The position numbers and the translations under genes are program-made. The notes under the pieces are model-generated. The model was not told the origin of the DNA. It was given only the letters and a program-made list of their open reading frames with translations, and made no database searches. Shown here one piece after another: positions 32,603 through 42,558 of a stretch of 64,000 bases of DNA. The stretch is from Pseudomonas sp. H9 (GTDB taxonomy: Bacteria; Pseudomonadota; Gammaproteobacteria; Pseudomonadales; Pseudomonadaceae), in the NCBI RefSeq assembly GCF_004353925.1, contig NZ_SMOK01000002.1:1-64000 (forward strand). Direction: 5' to 3'. Each line of letters begins with the position of its first letter. Positions within the stretch are counted from its first letter, which is position 1.

Positions 32603-33760
32603 TCAGTGTTCCGTCCGGTTGGACGACAGGGCCAGATCGTGATTGGCATTACGGGTTTTCTTCAGCTGGGCGATCCACTGCGGATCGAAGTCGCTGAGGT
32701 CGTTCTTCATTGGCAGATAGCGTTCCGGGAACTCCCAGATCAGCACTTGTGGCGCGCTGTCTTTGAAAGCGGCGCTTTGCAGGTACTTGAGCATCGGCAG
32801 CAGCGGGCCATGGCCGTCTTCGGCGTAATTGACCACGTCACTGCGCAGTGCCTGCTGCAAGGCGCCGAGGAAGTTCCAGTTGGGGTTGGCGCTGTAGCTG
32901 GTACCCACCAGCGCCACCGGGATTTCGTTGTCGGCAAACAGTGCGTCAGCGTTCTCGCTTGCAGCCTGCGCCGGGCGGGTCGTGCGTGCCTGCAGGGTGT
33001 CCGGTGGCGGCAACAGGTTGCTGAACAGCGGATCGAGCGGCAGGAAGTTGGTCAGGTCGCCTTTGTACTGTGTGCTTTGGCGCTGTTCGGTAATGAACGG
33101 CTGTGGCTCACCGCTGAGCAGGTTCTGGCGGCTGACGGCTTCGGCCAGGTGTTGTGCAGCGACTTCGGCGCCCATGGGCGTCCAGTGGGTGTCGGTGCGC
33201 AGGAACACCTGGCCGCGGACTTTGGCGGTCGTCAGCGGCGCCAGCAGGTCAGGGGCAAACACGCCGGCCTGACGGGCCTGGGCATGGAACTCGTTGTACA
33301 GGTCGTCGTGCAGGCTGGCCGGGGTCTGTTCGCCCAGGTACTCGCTGTACAAGCGCGCCTTGGCAGGGATGATCGCCAGCACCAGCTGTACACCGCGCTG
33401 CTGCAGGGTGTCGCGCACACCACGGATCAGGGCGAGGTTTTCCTGTTCGAACTGATCGCTGTTGGCGACCGGTTTGAACTCCTCGTCACTGAATAACCAG
33501 TTTTCGCGGCCCAGTACCACGCCGGGGCGGCCTTCGTTGAACAGCTTGAAGTCCAGCGCCGCCCAGAGGTTGGTGCCGATGCGTTTGAGCGGGAACTGGT
33601 CGTCGTAGTGGGTTTCGGCCGCTTTCGCCAGCTTGCCGTCGAGCACAGTCATCTGCGCGGTGCGCTGGAAGCTGCTCAAGCCTCCCAGCGACCACACACC
33701 AAGGGCCAGCAGCAAGATGAGGAAGAGCACCGAATAGAGTTTGCGTAATGATCGGGTCAT
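32603..33760 (-). CDS. algJ: Alginate O-acetyltransferase AlgJ
   Basis: The 385-residue SGNH-like acetyl esterase/transferase is tethered by an uncleaved N-terminal helix (about 8-26). The catalytic residues are Asp190 and His192 in LRTDTHWTPMG and Ser288 in LVGTSYS, the same numbering as known for P. aeruginosa AlgJ. It participates in periplasmic acetylation of mannuronate residues. It follows algI with 11 bases between. Confidence 0.95.
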   Translation of the reverse strand: MTRSLRKLYSVLFLILLLALGVWSLGGLSSFQRTAQMTVLDGKLAKAAETHYDDQFPLKRIGTNLWAALDFKLFNEGRPGVVLGRENWLFSDEEFKPVANSDQFEQENLALIRGVRDTLQQRGVQLVLAIIPAKARLYSEYLGEQTPASLHDDLYNEFHAQARQAGVFAPDLLAPLTTAKVRGQVFLRTDTHWTPMGAEVAAQHLAEAVSRQNLLSGEPQPFITEQRQSTQYKGDLTNFLPLDPLFSNLLPPPDTLQARTTRPAQAASENADALFADNEIPVALVGTSYSANPNWNFLGALQQALRSDVVNYAEDGHGPLLPMLKYLQSAAFKDSAPQVLIWEFPERYLPMKNDLSDFDPQWIAQLKKTRNANHDLALSSNRTEH

Positions 33761-33771
33761 GGTCGGCTCAC

Positions 33772-35229
33772 TCAGAACTGGAAGTAGAGAAACGGCGAGT
33801 AGCTTTGTGCCGAAAGCTTGAGGATCGAGGCGACGAACAACAGCAGCACCAGGGCGCGGGTGGCGTACAGCCCCCAGTCCAGGCTCAGGCTGCCGTCGGC
33901 ATGCACTGCCACCGGCTGCGCCTTGGGCGCAGGCTTGGCGTTGCGGTAGAAGTCGCGCAGGCCGAAGAACGCCAGGGTCGCGTAGGCCACCAGCAGGGTG
34001 GCGACTTGCAGGCCGGTGAGGTTGGCGCGGTTGAGTTCCGACAACTGCCAGTCACTGAAGCTGAACATCGCGCCGTACATGCGTGCGGCCACATCGAGGT
34101 TCTCGGCGCGGAAGATCACCCAGCCGATCACCACCAGCAGGAAGGTGAAGGCCCATTTGATTGGGTTGAACCGCTGTGGGTTGGTGTCCAGGCCCAGTGC
34201 GCGCTCGATGGCCAGCCACATGCCATGCCAGGCGCCCCAGATGATGTAAGTGAAGTTGGCGCCGTGCCACAGGCCGCCCAGCAACATGGTCAGGAACAGA
34301 TTGCGGTAGGTATTGAAGGTGCCTTTGCGGTTGCCGCCCAGGGTGATGTACAGGTAATCGCGCAGCCAGGTCGACAGGCTGATGTGCCAGCGCCGCCAGA
34401 ACTCGGTGATCGACTGGCTGATGTAGGGCTGCTTGAAGTTTTCCATGAAGCGGAAGCCCATCATCAGGCCCAGACCGATGGCCATGTCGCTGTAGCCGGA
34501 GAAGTCGAAATACAGCTGCGCGGTATAGGCCAGAGCGCCCAACCAGGCGTCGCCGGTGGTCGGGTTCTGCAAGGCGAAGCAATGGTCGGCGACCACCGCC
34601 AGGGTGTCGGCGATGAAGACCTTTTTGATGAAGCCCTGCATGAACCGCGTGCAGCCCTCGGAAAACTTATCGAGGGTGTGGGTGCGGTGGTTGAACTGGT
34701 CGGCCAGGTCACGAAAGCGCAGCACGGGCCCGGCGATCAGGTGCGGGAAAATCGCCACGAACGCGGCAAAGTCGATCAGGTTGCGCGTGGCCGGGGTGTC
34801 GCCGCGGTACACGTCGATGATGTAGCTGATCGACTCGAAGATGTAGAACGAGATACCGATCGGCAGCAGTACATGCGTCAGGATGAACGGCTCAAGACCG
34901 AACGAGGTCATGATCGCGTTGAGGCTGTCGACCCCGAAGTTGGCGTACTTGAAGTAGCCGAGGATGCACAGATCGACAGCTACGCCGAGCAACAGCCAGC
35001 GCTGCGCCGATTTAGTGCGCACACCCGCCGCGCCGACTTTCAGGCCGATCCAGTAGTTCCACAGGGTGACCCCGGCGAACAGTGCCAGGAAGTCCACCCG
35101 CCACCAGGCGTAGAACAGGTAGCTGGCCAGCAGCAACAGCGCGTTGCGATAGCGTTGCCCGCTCAAGTAGTACAAGCCGAGAAAGATCGGCAGGAACAGG
35201 AACAGGAACACATTGGACGAAAACACCAT
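33772..35229 (-). CDS. algI: Alginate O-acetyltransferase AlgI (MBOAT)
   Basis: The 485-residue multi-pass inner membrane acyltransferase moves acetyl groups across the membrane. The MBOAT catalytic His322 lies in GGLWHGANFTYIIWGAWHG, and the conserved FWRRWHISLSTWLRDYLY is present (about 278-295). AAGGAG precedes the ATG. Upstream, the gap to algL is unusually long (179 bases) and holds a hairpin and a REP pair, where the genes are usually close. Confidence 0.95.
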   Translation of the reverse strand: MVFSSNVFLFLFLPIFLGLYYLSGQRYRNALLLLASYLFYAWWRVDFLALFAGVTLWNYWIGLKVGAAGVRTKSAQRWLLLGVAVDLCILGYFKYANFGVDSLNAIMTSFGLEPFILTHVLLPIGISFYIFESISYIIDVYRGDTPATRNLIDFAAFVAIFPHLIAGPVLRFRDLADQFNHRTHTLDKFSEGCTRFMQGFIKKVFIADTLAVVADHCFALQNPTTGDAWLGALAYTAQLYFDFSGYSDMAIGLGLMMGFRFMENFKQPYISQSITEFWRRWHISLSTWLRDYLYITLGGNRKGTFNTYRNLFLTMLLGGLWHGANFTYIIWGAWHGMWLAIERALGLDTNPQRFNPIKWAFTFLLVVIGWVIFRAENLDVAARMYGAMFSFSDWQLSELNRANLTGLQVATLLVAYATLAFFGLRDFYRNAKPAPKAQPVAVHADGSLSLDWGLYATRALVLLLFVASILKLSAQSYSPFLYFQF

Positions 35230-35277
35230 CCCGATCTCTCCTTGTCGTTATCCATATCGGGGCAGCAGCCCCCCAAA

Positions 35278-35301
35278 CCCCCCGTGAACCATCACCGGGG
35301 G
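35278..35301 (-). other. Hairpin in the algL-algI gap
   Basis: Six C and then GTGA...TCAC with G-run arms form a roughly 9-base-pair stem around a 4-base loop. Together with a G-rich run (two blocks of six G on the minus strand) it lies between algL and algI. It could act in mRNA processing or attenuation within the operon. Confidence 0.4.
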
Positions 35302-35324
35302 AAACCATTGCATCTATTGCTGTC

Positions 35325-35395
35325 GGTGGGAGCGGGCTTGCCCCGCGATGCGATTTCGCTGACACACCGCAATCGCGGGGCAAGCCCGCTCCTAC
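35325..35395. repeat. REP pair in the algL-algI gap
   Basis: Forward and inverted REP cores about 24 bases apart are placed 13 bases beyond the algL stop codon (minus-strand direction). Confidence 0.9.
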
Positions 35396-35408
35396 CGACA
35401 GCGAGTCT

Positions 35409-36590
35409 TCATTTTTTCGGTTCGTAAACCCGGGTCAGGTCGCCGCCCAGGCGGAAGTTTCTGAACGGCTGCATGTCGTGCTTTTTCTCTAGTGCATCGG
35501 CGCTGCAGCGGTAGAGGCTGCACCAGGGTTCGAGCCAGGCGTATTTGCTCTCGACTTTCAGGTCGCTCATGTTCTGCTTTTCGCCGTTCTTGGCTTTGAA
35601 AGCGCTTGGATCTTTGGCACCCGACAGCACTCGCTCGCCCAGGCGTTTCAGTGCGCCATTGTTTTCGGGGCGTACATCGACGCCATTGGCCTGGGCGAAG
35701 CTGGCGATCATCGCCAGCGGCGGCAGGGCATAGTTGTGGTAGGCAAGGGCGCGTTGCTTACGCTTGAGCTCGTTGGGCAAAAAGCCTTGGGCATCGACCT
35801 GATTGGCCGCTACCCGGTACTCCTTCACCGACCAGTCGAACAGGTCGCGGCGGTCGGTGGCGACGGCGGTAGCCATCACCGACCAGGCGGCCCAGTAGGA
35901 GTGGTTGTTGATTTTTTCCAGAGGCAGGTCGCTCCAGTCCTTGACCACCTGATCGGCCAGGCGCGCGAACCATTTCTCGATCAGCTCGGCTTCTTGCTGG
36001 TGCGCAGCCAAAGGTTGGGAGTTGGAGAACTTCAGGTGCAGCCACGAGCCGCTGAGGCTACCCAGCGCCCATTTGCGCATGGACTTGCCGGTGTGGTTGT
36101 AGTCCGTCGACATCAACGCATCGGCGCGGGCCCAGGTACTCAGCCATTTCAGGGTGCAATCGAGTTGCTGCGGGCGACCGTCGCGCATGTACTGCATCAC
36201 CTGCTTGCTGACCCCGCGTTCCAGTGCGGTGATGCTGGCGGTGGAGTCGCGGAAGGCTTGCTCCGACGCCTTGTTCAGCGTGGCGCGGGCACTGTCCGAG
36301 CCTTCGTACTTGCTGCGAAATTGCAGCTTGCCGGTGTAAGGCTTGGGCGTGGCTTCACAGGTGTAGTTGCTCGGGCCGGTTTTGAGTTTTTCGATGCCAG
36401 CGTAGTAGCCCTGCGGGGGGACCAGGCCAGCGGCGTGTGCTGCCGGGCCGAACAGGGCCAGAGCAAGCACCAACGCCCGGTAGGAGCGGGCTTGCTGTGG
36501 GAGCGGGCTTGCCCCGCGATGGCGGTGTGTCGGTGAAATAGCATCGCGGGGCAAGCCCGCTCCCACAGGGGATTTGATGGGGTTGTTCAT
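35409..36590 (-). CDS. algL: Alginate lyase AlgL with a REP-encoded N-terminal extension
   Basis: The 393-residue PL5 polymannuronate lyase clears alginate trapped in the periplasm. The catalytic motif NNHSYW (His230), Tyr-rich core and [14 protein letters not shown] are present. The mature protein starts at [14 protein letters not shown]. The start at 36590, 8 bases after the algX stop, gives MNNPIK. Residues about 7-37 are then encoded by a REP pair plus partial REP ([10 protein letters not shown]...[12 protein letters not shown]). Only after this comes the hydrophobic signal core [17 protein letters not shown]. The insertion is in frame and keeps the signal h-region and cleavage site, so secretion with a long n-region is plausible. 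No alternative Met is available inside the extension. Confidence 0.9.
   Translation of the reverse strand: MNNPIKSPVGAGLPRDAISPTHRHRGASPLPQQARSYRALVLALALFGPAAHAAGLVPPQGYYAGIEKLKTGPSNYTCEATPKPYTGKLQFRSKYEGSDSARATLNKASEQAFRDSTASITALERGVSKQVMQYMRDGRPQQLDCTLKWLSTWARADALMSTDYNHTGKSMRKWALGSLSGSWLHLKFSNSQPLAAHQQEAELIEKWFARLADQVVKDWSDLPLEKINNHSYWAAWSVMATAVATDRRDLFDWSVKEYRVAANQVDAQGFLPNELKRKQRALAYHNYALPPLAMIASFAQANGVDVRPENNGALKRLGERVLSGAKDPSAFKAKNGEKQNMSDLKVESKYAWLEPWCSLYRCSADALEKKHDMQPFRNFRLGGDLTRVYEPKK
36480..36567. repeat. REP pair plus partial REP inside algL
   Basis: The forward and inverted REP cores and an additional GCAAGCCCGCTCCTAC copy lie within the algL coding sequence, in frame. The three-part structure matches 12463-12550. 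Confidence 0.92.
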
Positions 36591-36598
36591 AAATTGGC

Positions 36599-37999
36599 TC
36601 ACTTTCGTTTGCACAGTGTGGCTTCGACGTTCTGGGTGCCGCTTTCCGGGCCCTGGACTTCTACGGCGAGCAGGGTCTGGCTGGCCCAGTCTTCGTCTTC
36701 GCGCAACTGGAAGGCGAAGCGACCATCGGTGTCGGAGGTCTCAGGTTTTTCGATCTTCACGTCTTCGTGGCGGCCGTTCAGGTACCACAGCGTGGCCTGC
36801 AGGACCTTGACCGAGGTGTCTTCAAACTTGATGTCCAGTTGGTGACGGTTGTTGGTCAGGTCTTTGATCACGCCACCCTTGCCGTTGACCATCAGCTCGT
36901 TCTTGCCTGGTTTGAGCGCGGTTTTGGCGTGCATTAGCGCCGGTTTGCCTTCGCAACCGTTGTCGAGCAGGGCGAGCATTTGGCGCCAGATGGTTTCCTG
37001 GTCAAGGCGATAAAGGGGCGAGAACTCCCAGATCAGAATCTTCGGCGGGTTGTTCTTGAATTCCTCGCTGCCCAGGTACTGGATCATCGAGCCCTCAAGG
37101 CCGCCGCCGGGGAAGGCGACGTTGAGCACGTCGGCGCCAATGTACTGTTCGAGGAAGCCCGAGAAGTTGTAGTTCTTGCCGCTGTGGCTGGTGCCGACCA
37201 GGGTGATCTGCGGGTTGCCGGAATCGCCGAACAGGTCGTCGCTGCCACTTTCGCCTTTGGGCTCGGTGACGAACTGGTCCATGTACTGCACCGCATAACT
37301 GGTGCCGCACAGTTGCCCGGCAACGTTGTGCAGGGTGCCGGTCTTGCCCATGCGCCCAGACTTGTGGCTTTCGAATTCGCGCCGGGGAATGTCGCTGAAC
37401 GCTGGCATGTCATGCACGGTGTCGGCGACGATTTTCGCGGCGCGCTCGGCACCATATGGCGTCCAGTGCTGGTCGCCGCGGAAGTAGAAATCTTTGCCCT
37501 GGTCGGCCGCCGCCAGTTGCTCGTTGGTCAGCGGCGACAGGTCAGGGACGTTGTAGCCCATCTTGCTGAAGCGAGCGAGCATCGCCTGATAGTTGCCCAG
37601 GGCTTTCTCGTAGTTGAACGCCGCTTTCTCGGCGGGGTTGAGCATGTTGCGGTTCACCAGGCCACGGGTGGGCTGGTACACCACCACCAGTTCGATGCCG
37701 CGCGCCTGGAACGCATCGTGCAACTGCTGCAGGCGTTTGTAGCCGGCTGGGGTGGTCTGGAATTCGGTACGCAGGTCTTCGCGGGTACGGAACAGCCAGT
37801 CGCCTTGTGCCTGAACCAGGGTGGTGAAGTTCTGCTGATAGCGGGTGGTGTAGCGGCTGGCGTCATGCGCTTCGGGGCACAACTGGCAGCACGGCGCGGC
37901 GCTGAAGGTTGGTGCCTGCACAGCTTCAGCTTTCGCGCCGTTGCTGATTGCCAGTAAGGCCGCACTCAGGCCCAGCAGTTTCATCAGGTGTGGGGTCAT
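36599..37999 (-). CDS. algX: Alginate O-acetyltransferase AlgX
   Basis: The 466-residue periplasmic acetyltransferase and scaffold has a signal peptide (about 1-24). Its SGNH-like catalytic domain contains Asp176 and His178 in [11 protein letters not shown] and Ser271 in LVGTSHS. A C-terminal carbohydrate-binding module follows (about 345-466). It directly acetylates alginate and links AlgK and the polymer. GAGGAAG precedes the ATG, and the gene follows algG by 12 bases. The N-terminal Cys residues of the [10 protein letters not shown] region fit the known disulphides. Confidence 0.95.
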   Translation of the reverse strand: MTPHLMKLLGLSAALLAISNGAKAEAVQAPTFSAAPCCQLCPEAHDASRYTTRYQQNFTTLVQAQGDWLFRTREDLRTEFQTTPAGYKRLQQLHDAFQARGIELVVVYQPTRGLVNRNMLNPAEKAAFNYEKALGNYQAMLARFSKMGYNVPDLSPLTNEQLAAADQGKDFYFRGDQHWTPYGAERAAKIVADTVHDMPAFSDIPRREFESHKSGRMGKTGTLHNVAGQLCGTSYAVQYMDQFVTEPKGESGSDDLFGDSGNPQITLVGTSHSGKNYNFSGFLEQYIGADVLNVAFPGGGLEGSMIQYLGSEEFKNNPPKILIWEFSPLYRLDQETIWRQMLALLDNGCEGKPALMHAKTALKPGKNELMVNGKGGVIKDLTNNRHQLDIKFEDTSVKVLQATLWYLNGRHEDVKIEKPETSDTDGRFAFQLREDEDWASQTLLAVEVQGPESGTQNVEATLCKRK

Positions 38000-38011
38000 G
38001 TCGTGGCTTCC

Positions 38012-39577
38012 TCAATCCGCCATTTCGGTCTGGCGTTCGACCGGGTCGATCAATACGGCTTTCTGCTGGCGCACCATCAGGTCGAGGATTTCGTCCTGAC
38101 GCTCGCCCAGTACACCGGAAAAACTGATACCGCTGGCCTTGCTCGGGGCCAGCATCGAGACCCGGTACAGTTCCACGCTCAACGGTGAGTCAATCGACAG
38201 CGGGCCACTGCGGTTGGCCGCCAGCTCGCCACCGACAACGATCAGCGAAACCTTGGTGTCGAACGGGTCGAGGGCGATGTCGCGGTCAGTGTCGGAGAGG
38301 TCTTTAATGTGCCCGTACACACCCACCAGGCCGTTGGCCATGGCGACGTTTTCGTACAGGCGGATGTTCACGCTGTTGCGCACGCGAATGCCGTGGCGAC
38401 GGTTGTTGATGACCTTGTTACCCCAGATCAGGTTGTCGCCGCTTTCGTACAGGGTGATGCCGTCGGTGTGGTTGCGGTAGATCTCGTTGTAGGCGATCAG
38501 GTTGTTGACGCTGTTACGGTCGATCACCACGCCCGAGAGCTTGTTGTCATAGCTCTTGTTGTTGATGATCCAGCTGTCGTTGACCTCACGGGAAATAATG
38601 ATCCCGTGCTTCTTTTTCGTCCCATAGACGGTATTGCCAGCAATAATCAGCCGGTGCGAACGGTCGTGCGGGTCGATGCCGTAGACGATGTTGTCGCGGT
38701 AGGTGCTGTCTTTCACCACGAAGTCACTGGTTTCGTAGCAGTAGAAGCCGTACCACATGTCACTGAACTCGGAACCGATGATCCAGCCGGTCGGCTCCGG
38801 GCGGCCCATCTGTTTGGCCATGTTCGGTGTGTACTGGGAAATACTCACACCATAGGATTTACTCTTGGCGTAGCCGAAGCTGGCCATCTGGCTGTTGACG
38901 ATGTAAGTCTCGGTACCGCCCCACGACAGCAGGAACGGGCGGAACTCGTTGGGCGAACGGAAGCTGGCCGGGCCGTTGTCCTTTTCGCGCCAGCCCGTCA
39001 CCTTGGTGTCGGTGACAAACAGCTTGCCGTCGTTGACCATGAACGAGCCGCCTTCCTGCGATAGGCGCAGCTCTTTGACCTTGGCGTCGATCTCCAGCAC
39101 CCCTTTGGCACCGACCACGATCGGCAGGCGCGCCAGGTACACACCGGGTGCTGTTTCGCTCAGGTACTGTTTGGGTACCCGTTTGCTCAGCTCGGTGAAA
39201 TCGACATGGCCGTCATCGATGAAGATCGCCTGCGGAATACCGTGCTGACGTGCCACCCACTCGGCCATCTTGTTGTCGCCGCCGATGAATTCCTTGAGCG
39301 CGTTTTCCTGGAGCATCCGCCGCACCGAGACCTTGCCCTTGTGGGCCCGCTGGATCTTCTTCTGCACCGCCTCGGCGGTGTAGCCAGACAGGTCGGGCAG
39401 GGTCGGCGCGGGAATCTGCAGCGGTTCGATCGGCGCACTGCTGACGGTGTAGGTCTTGGCCTGCTGCAGCCCTTTGGCGACCGGGGCAGCCGCCTGGGCG
39501 TTAGCCAGGGCGATGCTGCTGGCCAGGAGTAAGGTGCCGGCCAGCACGCGCTGCAAGGTGTTGGATTGAAGGCTCAT
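38012..39577 (-). CDS. algG: Mannuronan C5-epimerase AlgG
   Basis: The 521-residue periplasmic right-handed beta-helix enzyme turns mannuronate into guluronate residues in the polymer. The signal peptide is about 1-30. The catalytic DPHDRS motif is at residues 302-307, followed by the repeated beta-helix pattern (LIIAGNTVYG, WIINNKSYDNKLSGVVIDRN, LIAYNEIYRNHTDGITLYES). The length matches the family. It lies 18 bases after algE. Confidence 0.96.
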   Translation of the reverse strand: MSLQSNTLQRVLAGTLLLASSIALANAQAAAPVAKGLQQAKTYTVSSAPIEPLQIPAPTLPDLSGYTAEAVQKKIQRAHKGKVSVRRMLQENALKEFIGGDNKMAEWVARQHGIPQAIFIDDGHVDFTELSKRVPKQYLSETAPGVYLARLPIVVGAKGVLEIDAKVKELRLSQEGGSFMVNDGKLFVTDTKVTGWREKDNGPASFRSPNEFRPFLLSWGGTETYIVNSQMASFGYAKSKSYGVSISQYTPNMAKQMGRPEPTGWIIGSEFSDMWYGFYCYETSDFVVKDSTYRDNIVYGIDPHDRSHRLIIAGNTVYGTKKKHGIIISREVNDSWIINNKSYDNKLSGVVIDRNSVNNLIAYNEIYRNHTDGITLYESGDNLIWGNKVINNRRHGIRVRNSVNIRLYENVAMANGLVGVYGHIKDLSDTDRDIALDPFDTKVSLIVVGGELAANRSGPLSIDSPLSVELYRVSMLAPSKASGISFSGVLGERQDEILDLMVRQQKAVLIDPVERQTEMAD

Positions 39578-39595
39578 ATCAGTGCACTCCCGGCA

Positions 39596-41077
39596 TCAGA
39601 ATCGCCAGACCACGTCGACGAAGGCGCGATGCATGTACGAGTCGGTGTCTTTGCCATAGGCGTCACCCGGCTTGAATACACCGGCACGCAGACGCACCAG
39701 GGCCGACGGTTCATCGACCGACTGGCTCAACGACGCCGGCAACAGGCCTTGTTTGAAGTACTTGGTGACCACCACGTCCATTTCCTGGCCGAGGTCTTTC
39801 TCGCCCTGAATCAGCGGACGGTTGATGCCGTTGTCCTCGACCACGGCGTTGATACCGCTGCTGCCGATGTTCTGGTCGCCATCGACACGCCAGAACTTGT
39901 GGTAGATCAGGCTGGCGTCGTAGTCGTCGCGTAGTTGCCAGGAGGTGAACAAGGTGGCGGCCTGGAGGTTGCCCAGCTCGCCGCGGAACGCTTCGCCGAA
40001 ACGGTGCACACGCGAGCGGGTGCCGGTGAAGTTCGAACGGTTGCTCTCCAACCCGGTTTGCTCGTAGTTACTGGAGCCATCGCTGCCACCGCCGCCGCTA
40101 CCGCGGGCGTAGGCCGCACCGACTTGCCAGTTCGGGTCCAGGCGCAGGCGGATGCCGAGGTCGGTGGCCCAGGCGTTGACGTCGCCACTTTGTTTGCCTG
40201 TGGCCACTTGTTCGCCGTTGACGGTGGTGGTGTTGAGGCTGTCGCGATCACCGCTCAGCCAGGTCACGCTGCCCCAGTAGTTGACGCGGTTCTGGTTGCG
40301 CCAGTTGTAGGCGTCGCTGTTGGCTTCAAGGCCGAGCCAGGTCAGGTCGCCGGTGCGGGTCTTGTCCAGCTCATCGACGGTTTCGCCAGGGTTTTTCAGC
40401 TTGCCGTCGTCGTGGGTGTGGTGCGCGCGCAGGCCAACCCAGTGGCCGGGCGTCCATTGCGTGGCGATGTCGCCGTACACGTGCAGGCGATCCTTGTCTT
40501 CCGGGGCCAGCTCGGTGAGGTCGGTACGGTATTCACTGAAGCGCTCGGCGACGCCAAGGTTGGCACGCAGCAAGGTGGTGTCGAAGGTCCAGTTCAAGGC
40601 TTCGATGTTGGTGTCGCGCCACATGCCGTCGTCATTGCGCAGGCGCTGGCGGCCGAAGCGCAGTTGCTCGCCGGGGTAGGCGGTCAGGCCGCTGTAACCG
40701 ACCCAGAACTCACGCATAGCCAGGTAGCTTTTGTCTGCTTCACGGCCATCGGCACTGCCGTTGTCGGTTTCGGCTTCGTCGCCGGATTGGCGCAGGGTAT
40801 CGGTTTCGATGATGTCGGTGGCGGTCACCGCCTGGCCCATGGCAAAGGCGCTCCAGTTGCCGCGTTCACCGTAGACCCAGGGGCGCAGGTCCAGGCCCAG
40901 GCCGTTGACGTCACCGCCAGAGCGAGTGCCCAGGTCGCGGTCGTCTTCGGATTGGCCGGTGATCTTCACATCGAGGCCGAAGTTCTTTTCAGCAGTCATA
41001 GCCGCCAGGGTCGGGCACGACCAGAGCAGGGCGAAGCCAAGGCCCAGGCCGGCTTTCATCCACGGATTGAGTGTCAT
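39596..41077 (-). CDS. algE: Alginate export porin AlgE
   Basis: The 493-residue 18-strand outer membrane barrel exports the polymer. It has a signal peptide of about 25-26 residues, alternating strand pattern throughout and a C-terminal aromatic (ending VVWRF). Characteristic parts are [21 protein letters not shown] at the mature start (in part), [26 protein letters not shown] (in part) and [20 protein letters not shown]. The start overlaps the algK stop by 4 bases. AlgK assists its localisation. Confidence 0.95.
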   Translation of the reverse strand: MTLNPWMKAGLGLGFALLWSCPTLAAMTAEKNFGLDVKITGQSEDDRDLGTRSGGDVNGLGLDLRPWVYGERGNWSAFAMGQAVTATDIIETDTLRQSGDEAETDNGSADGREADKSYLAMREFWVGYSGLTAYPGEQLRFGRQRLRNDDGMWRDTNIEALNWTFDTTLLRANLGVAERFSEYRTDLTELAPEDKDRLHVYGDIATQWTPGHWVGLRAHHTHDDGKLKNPGETVDELDKTRTGDLTWLGLEANSDAYNWRNQNRVNYWGSVTWLSGDRDSLNTTTVNGEQVATGKQSGDVNAWATDLGIRLRLDPNWQVGAAYARGSGGGGSDGSSNYEQTGLESNRSNFTGTRSRVHRFGEAFRGELGNLQAATLFTSWQLRDDYDASLIYHKFWRVDGDQNIGSSGINAVVEDNGINRPLIQGEKDLGQEMDVVVTKYFKQGLLPASLSQSVDEPSALVRLRAGVFKPGDAYGKDTDSYMHRAFVDVVWRF

Positions 41078-42546
41078 AGGGAGTCCTCGCCTTGATCGGG
41101 TGCTTGCACAGCCTGCAAGGCCAGGGCGTCTGCGCCTTGGCCGAGGGCGCCACGGGCCTGGCGCTCCTGTTGCAGCAGGCGCTGGCCTTGGGCCTTTTGC
41201 GCTGGGGAAAGTTGCTGGTCGAGCTGGGCGGCCAGTTCACGCGATTGATCGCTGGAGTTGGCTTGTGCCAGTTGGCTGAACACCCAGGCGTTGACCAGGT
41301 CTTGGCGAATGCCGTGGCCTTCGCTGAACAATTGCGCCAGGGCGTAGTCGGCGCTGAGTTGACCGCCACGGGCAGCGGTCAACAGGTGATCGACGGCCTT
41401 CTGTGGCTCGACTGTGCCCAGGTAGCCACGGCGATAAAGCTGCCCCAGGTAGTAATGGGCGCTGATTTCGCCAGCGTCGGCAGCACTGAGAAGGTGGGTT
41501 TCGGCCTTTTGCGCATCGGCTGGCACGGTTTTGCCTTCGTAGTACAGACGACCCAGCAGCAGCTCGGCGCGTGGCTGTTGCGCGCTGCGGCCCTTGTCGA
41601 TGTAGTCCATCAACTTGTCGGTGTCGCCCAATTCGGGGAAGTCATAAAGCAGTTGCGCGAGGCTGACCCAGGAGCCGGGATTGGCAGGTGCAATTTGTTC
41701 GAGCAGGGCTTGGGCGGTTTTTTCGTCGGTCTGGCCCAGCGTGCGGTCAGCCAGCACGCGGGCCACACTGTCGACCCGCGTGGCCGGGATCGCGCCGCGT
41801 TGGTAGGCACTGTTCATCTGCGCCAGCAGTGCGGCCTGTTGCTCTGTCTGGCCGCGCTTCTGGTACACGCTGGCCAGCTCGACGTAGCAGATATCGGTGC
41901 TGTTCAGGGCCGCCTTGCAGATTCGCTCGACCTCGGCCAGGTGCTGGTCGTAGGTGTTCTGCGTGCGGTACAGCAGGATCTGCGCCAGGCCCGCTTCCGG
42001 GTAACCGGCGGCGCGCCACTGATCGATCTGCTGCTGCGCATTGGTGCTCGGGAAACTTTGTGGGTATTGCAGGTAGAGCATGGCCAGTGGAATCAGGGTA
42101 TTGCCCTCGCCATTGGCGAAGGCTTTTTTCAGCAGGGTTTCGGCTTCCTGGCGTTCGGCCTGTGTGGCGTCCGGCTTGGCGGCGAGCAGGCGGCCAAGGC
42201 GTGCCTGGGCCCGCGGCGAGATATCGGCGGCGGCGCGGTAGGTAGCTTCGGCTTCCTTGAGCTTGGCCGGGTCCTGGGTTTGCACCTGGATATCGGCCAG
42301 GCCTACTTGGGCTTCGCTGTAACCGAGGTCGGCCAGTTGCCGGTAGTTCTGTTCGGCCAGCGCGGTGTCGCCGCGCTTGAGTGCTTCGTTAGCCAGACGC
42401 TGGTCGGGCAGCCCGGCGCAACCGGCCAGGCTGATGGCCAGTGCGAGGCACAGGTAGGAGCGGGCTTGCCCCGCGATCTGTATTCCAAGGCTGCTGGAGT
42501 TATCGCGGGGCAAGCCCGCTCCTACAGGGGGGAAGGTGATGGTCAT
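41074..42546 (-). CDS. algK: Alginate secretion lipoprotein AlgK with REP-encoded signal region
   Basis: The 490-residue TPR/Sel1-like periplasmic scaffold has many helical repeats ([33 protein letters not shown]). It bridges AlgE with Alg44, Alg8 and AlgX. AGGA 7 bases before 42546 and the 12-base distance to the alg44 stop fix the start. Codons about 7-31 are a REP pair read in frame (PVGAGLPRD ... IAGQARSY). The lipoprotein core follows directly as [13 protein letters not shown], with lipobox Cys43, where family members have Cys in the 20s. The insertion lengthens the n-region and spares the hydrophobic core and lipobox. Confidence 0.93.
   Translation of the reverse strand: MTITFPPVGAGLPRDNSSSLGIQIAGQARSYLCLALAISLAGCAGLPDQRLANEALKRGDTALAEQNYRQLADLGYSEAQVGLADIQVQTQDPAKLKEAEATYRAAADISPRAQARLGRLLAAKPDATQAERQEAETLLKKAFANGEGNTLIPLAMLYLQYPQSFPSTNAQQQIDQWRAAGYPEAGLAQILLYRTQNTYDQHLAEVERICKAALNSTDICYVELASVYQKRGQTEQQAALLAQMNSAYQRGAIPATRVDSVARVLADRTLGQTDEKTAQALLEQIAPANPGSWVSLAQLLYDFPELGDTDKLMDYIDKGRSAQQPRAELLLGRLYYEGKTVPADAQKAETHLLSAADAGEISAHYYLGQLYRRGYLGTVEPQKAVDHLLTAARGGQLSADYALAQLFSEGHGIRQDLVNAWVFSQLAQANSSDQSRELAAQLDQQLSPAQKAQGQRLLQQERQARGALGQGADALALQAVQAPDQGEDSL
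42453..42525. repeat. REP pair inside algK
   Basis: Forward and inverted REP cores (with GGTAGGAGC and GCTCCTACA ends) lie in frame within the first 31 codons of algK. Confidence 0.92.
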
Positions 42547-42558
42547 GGGCTTGTCCTC

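Noticed and set aside
33748..35427. Plus-strand frame (559 residues) opposite algI
   Set aside because: Antisense shadow of algI, His/Gln-rich without domain features.
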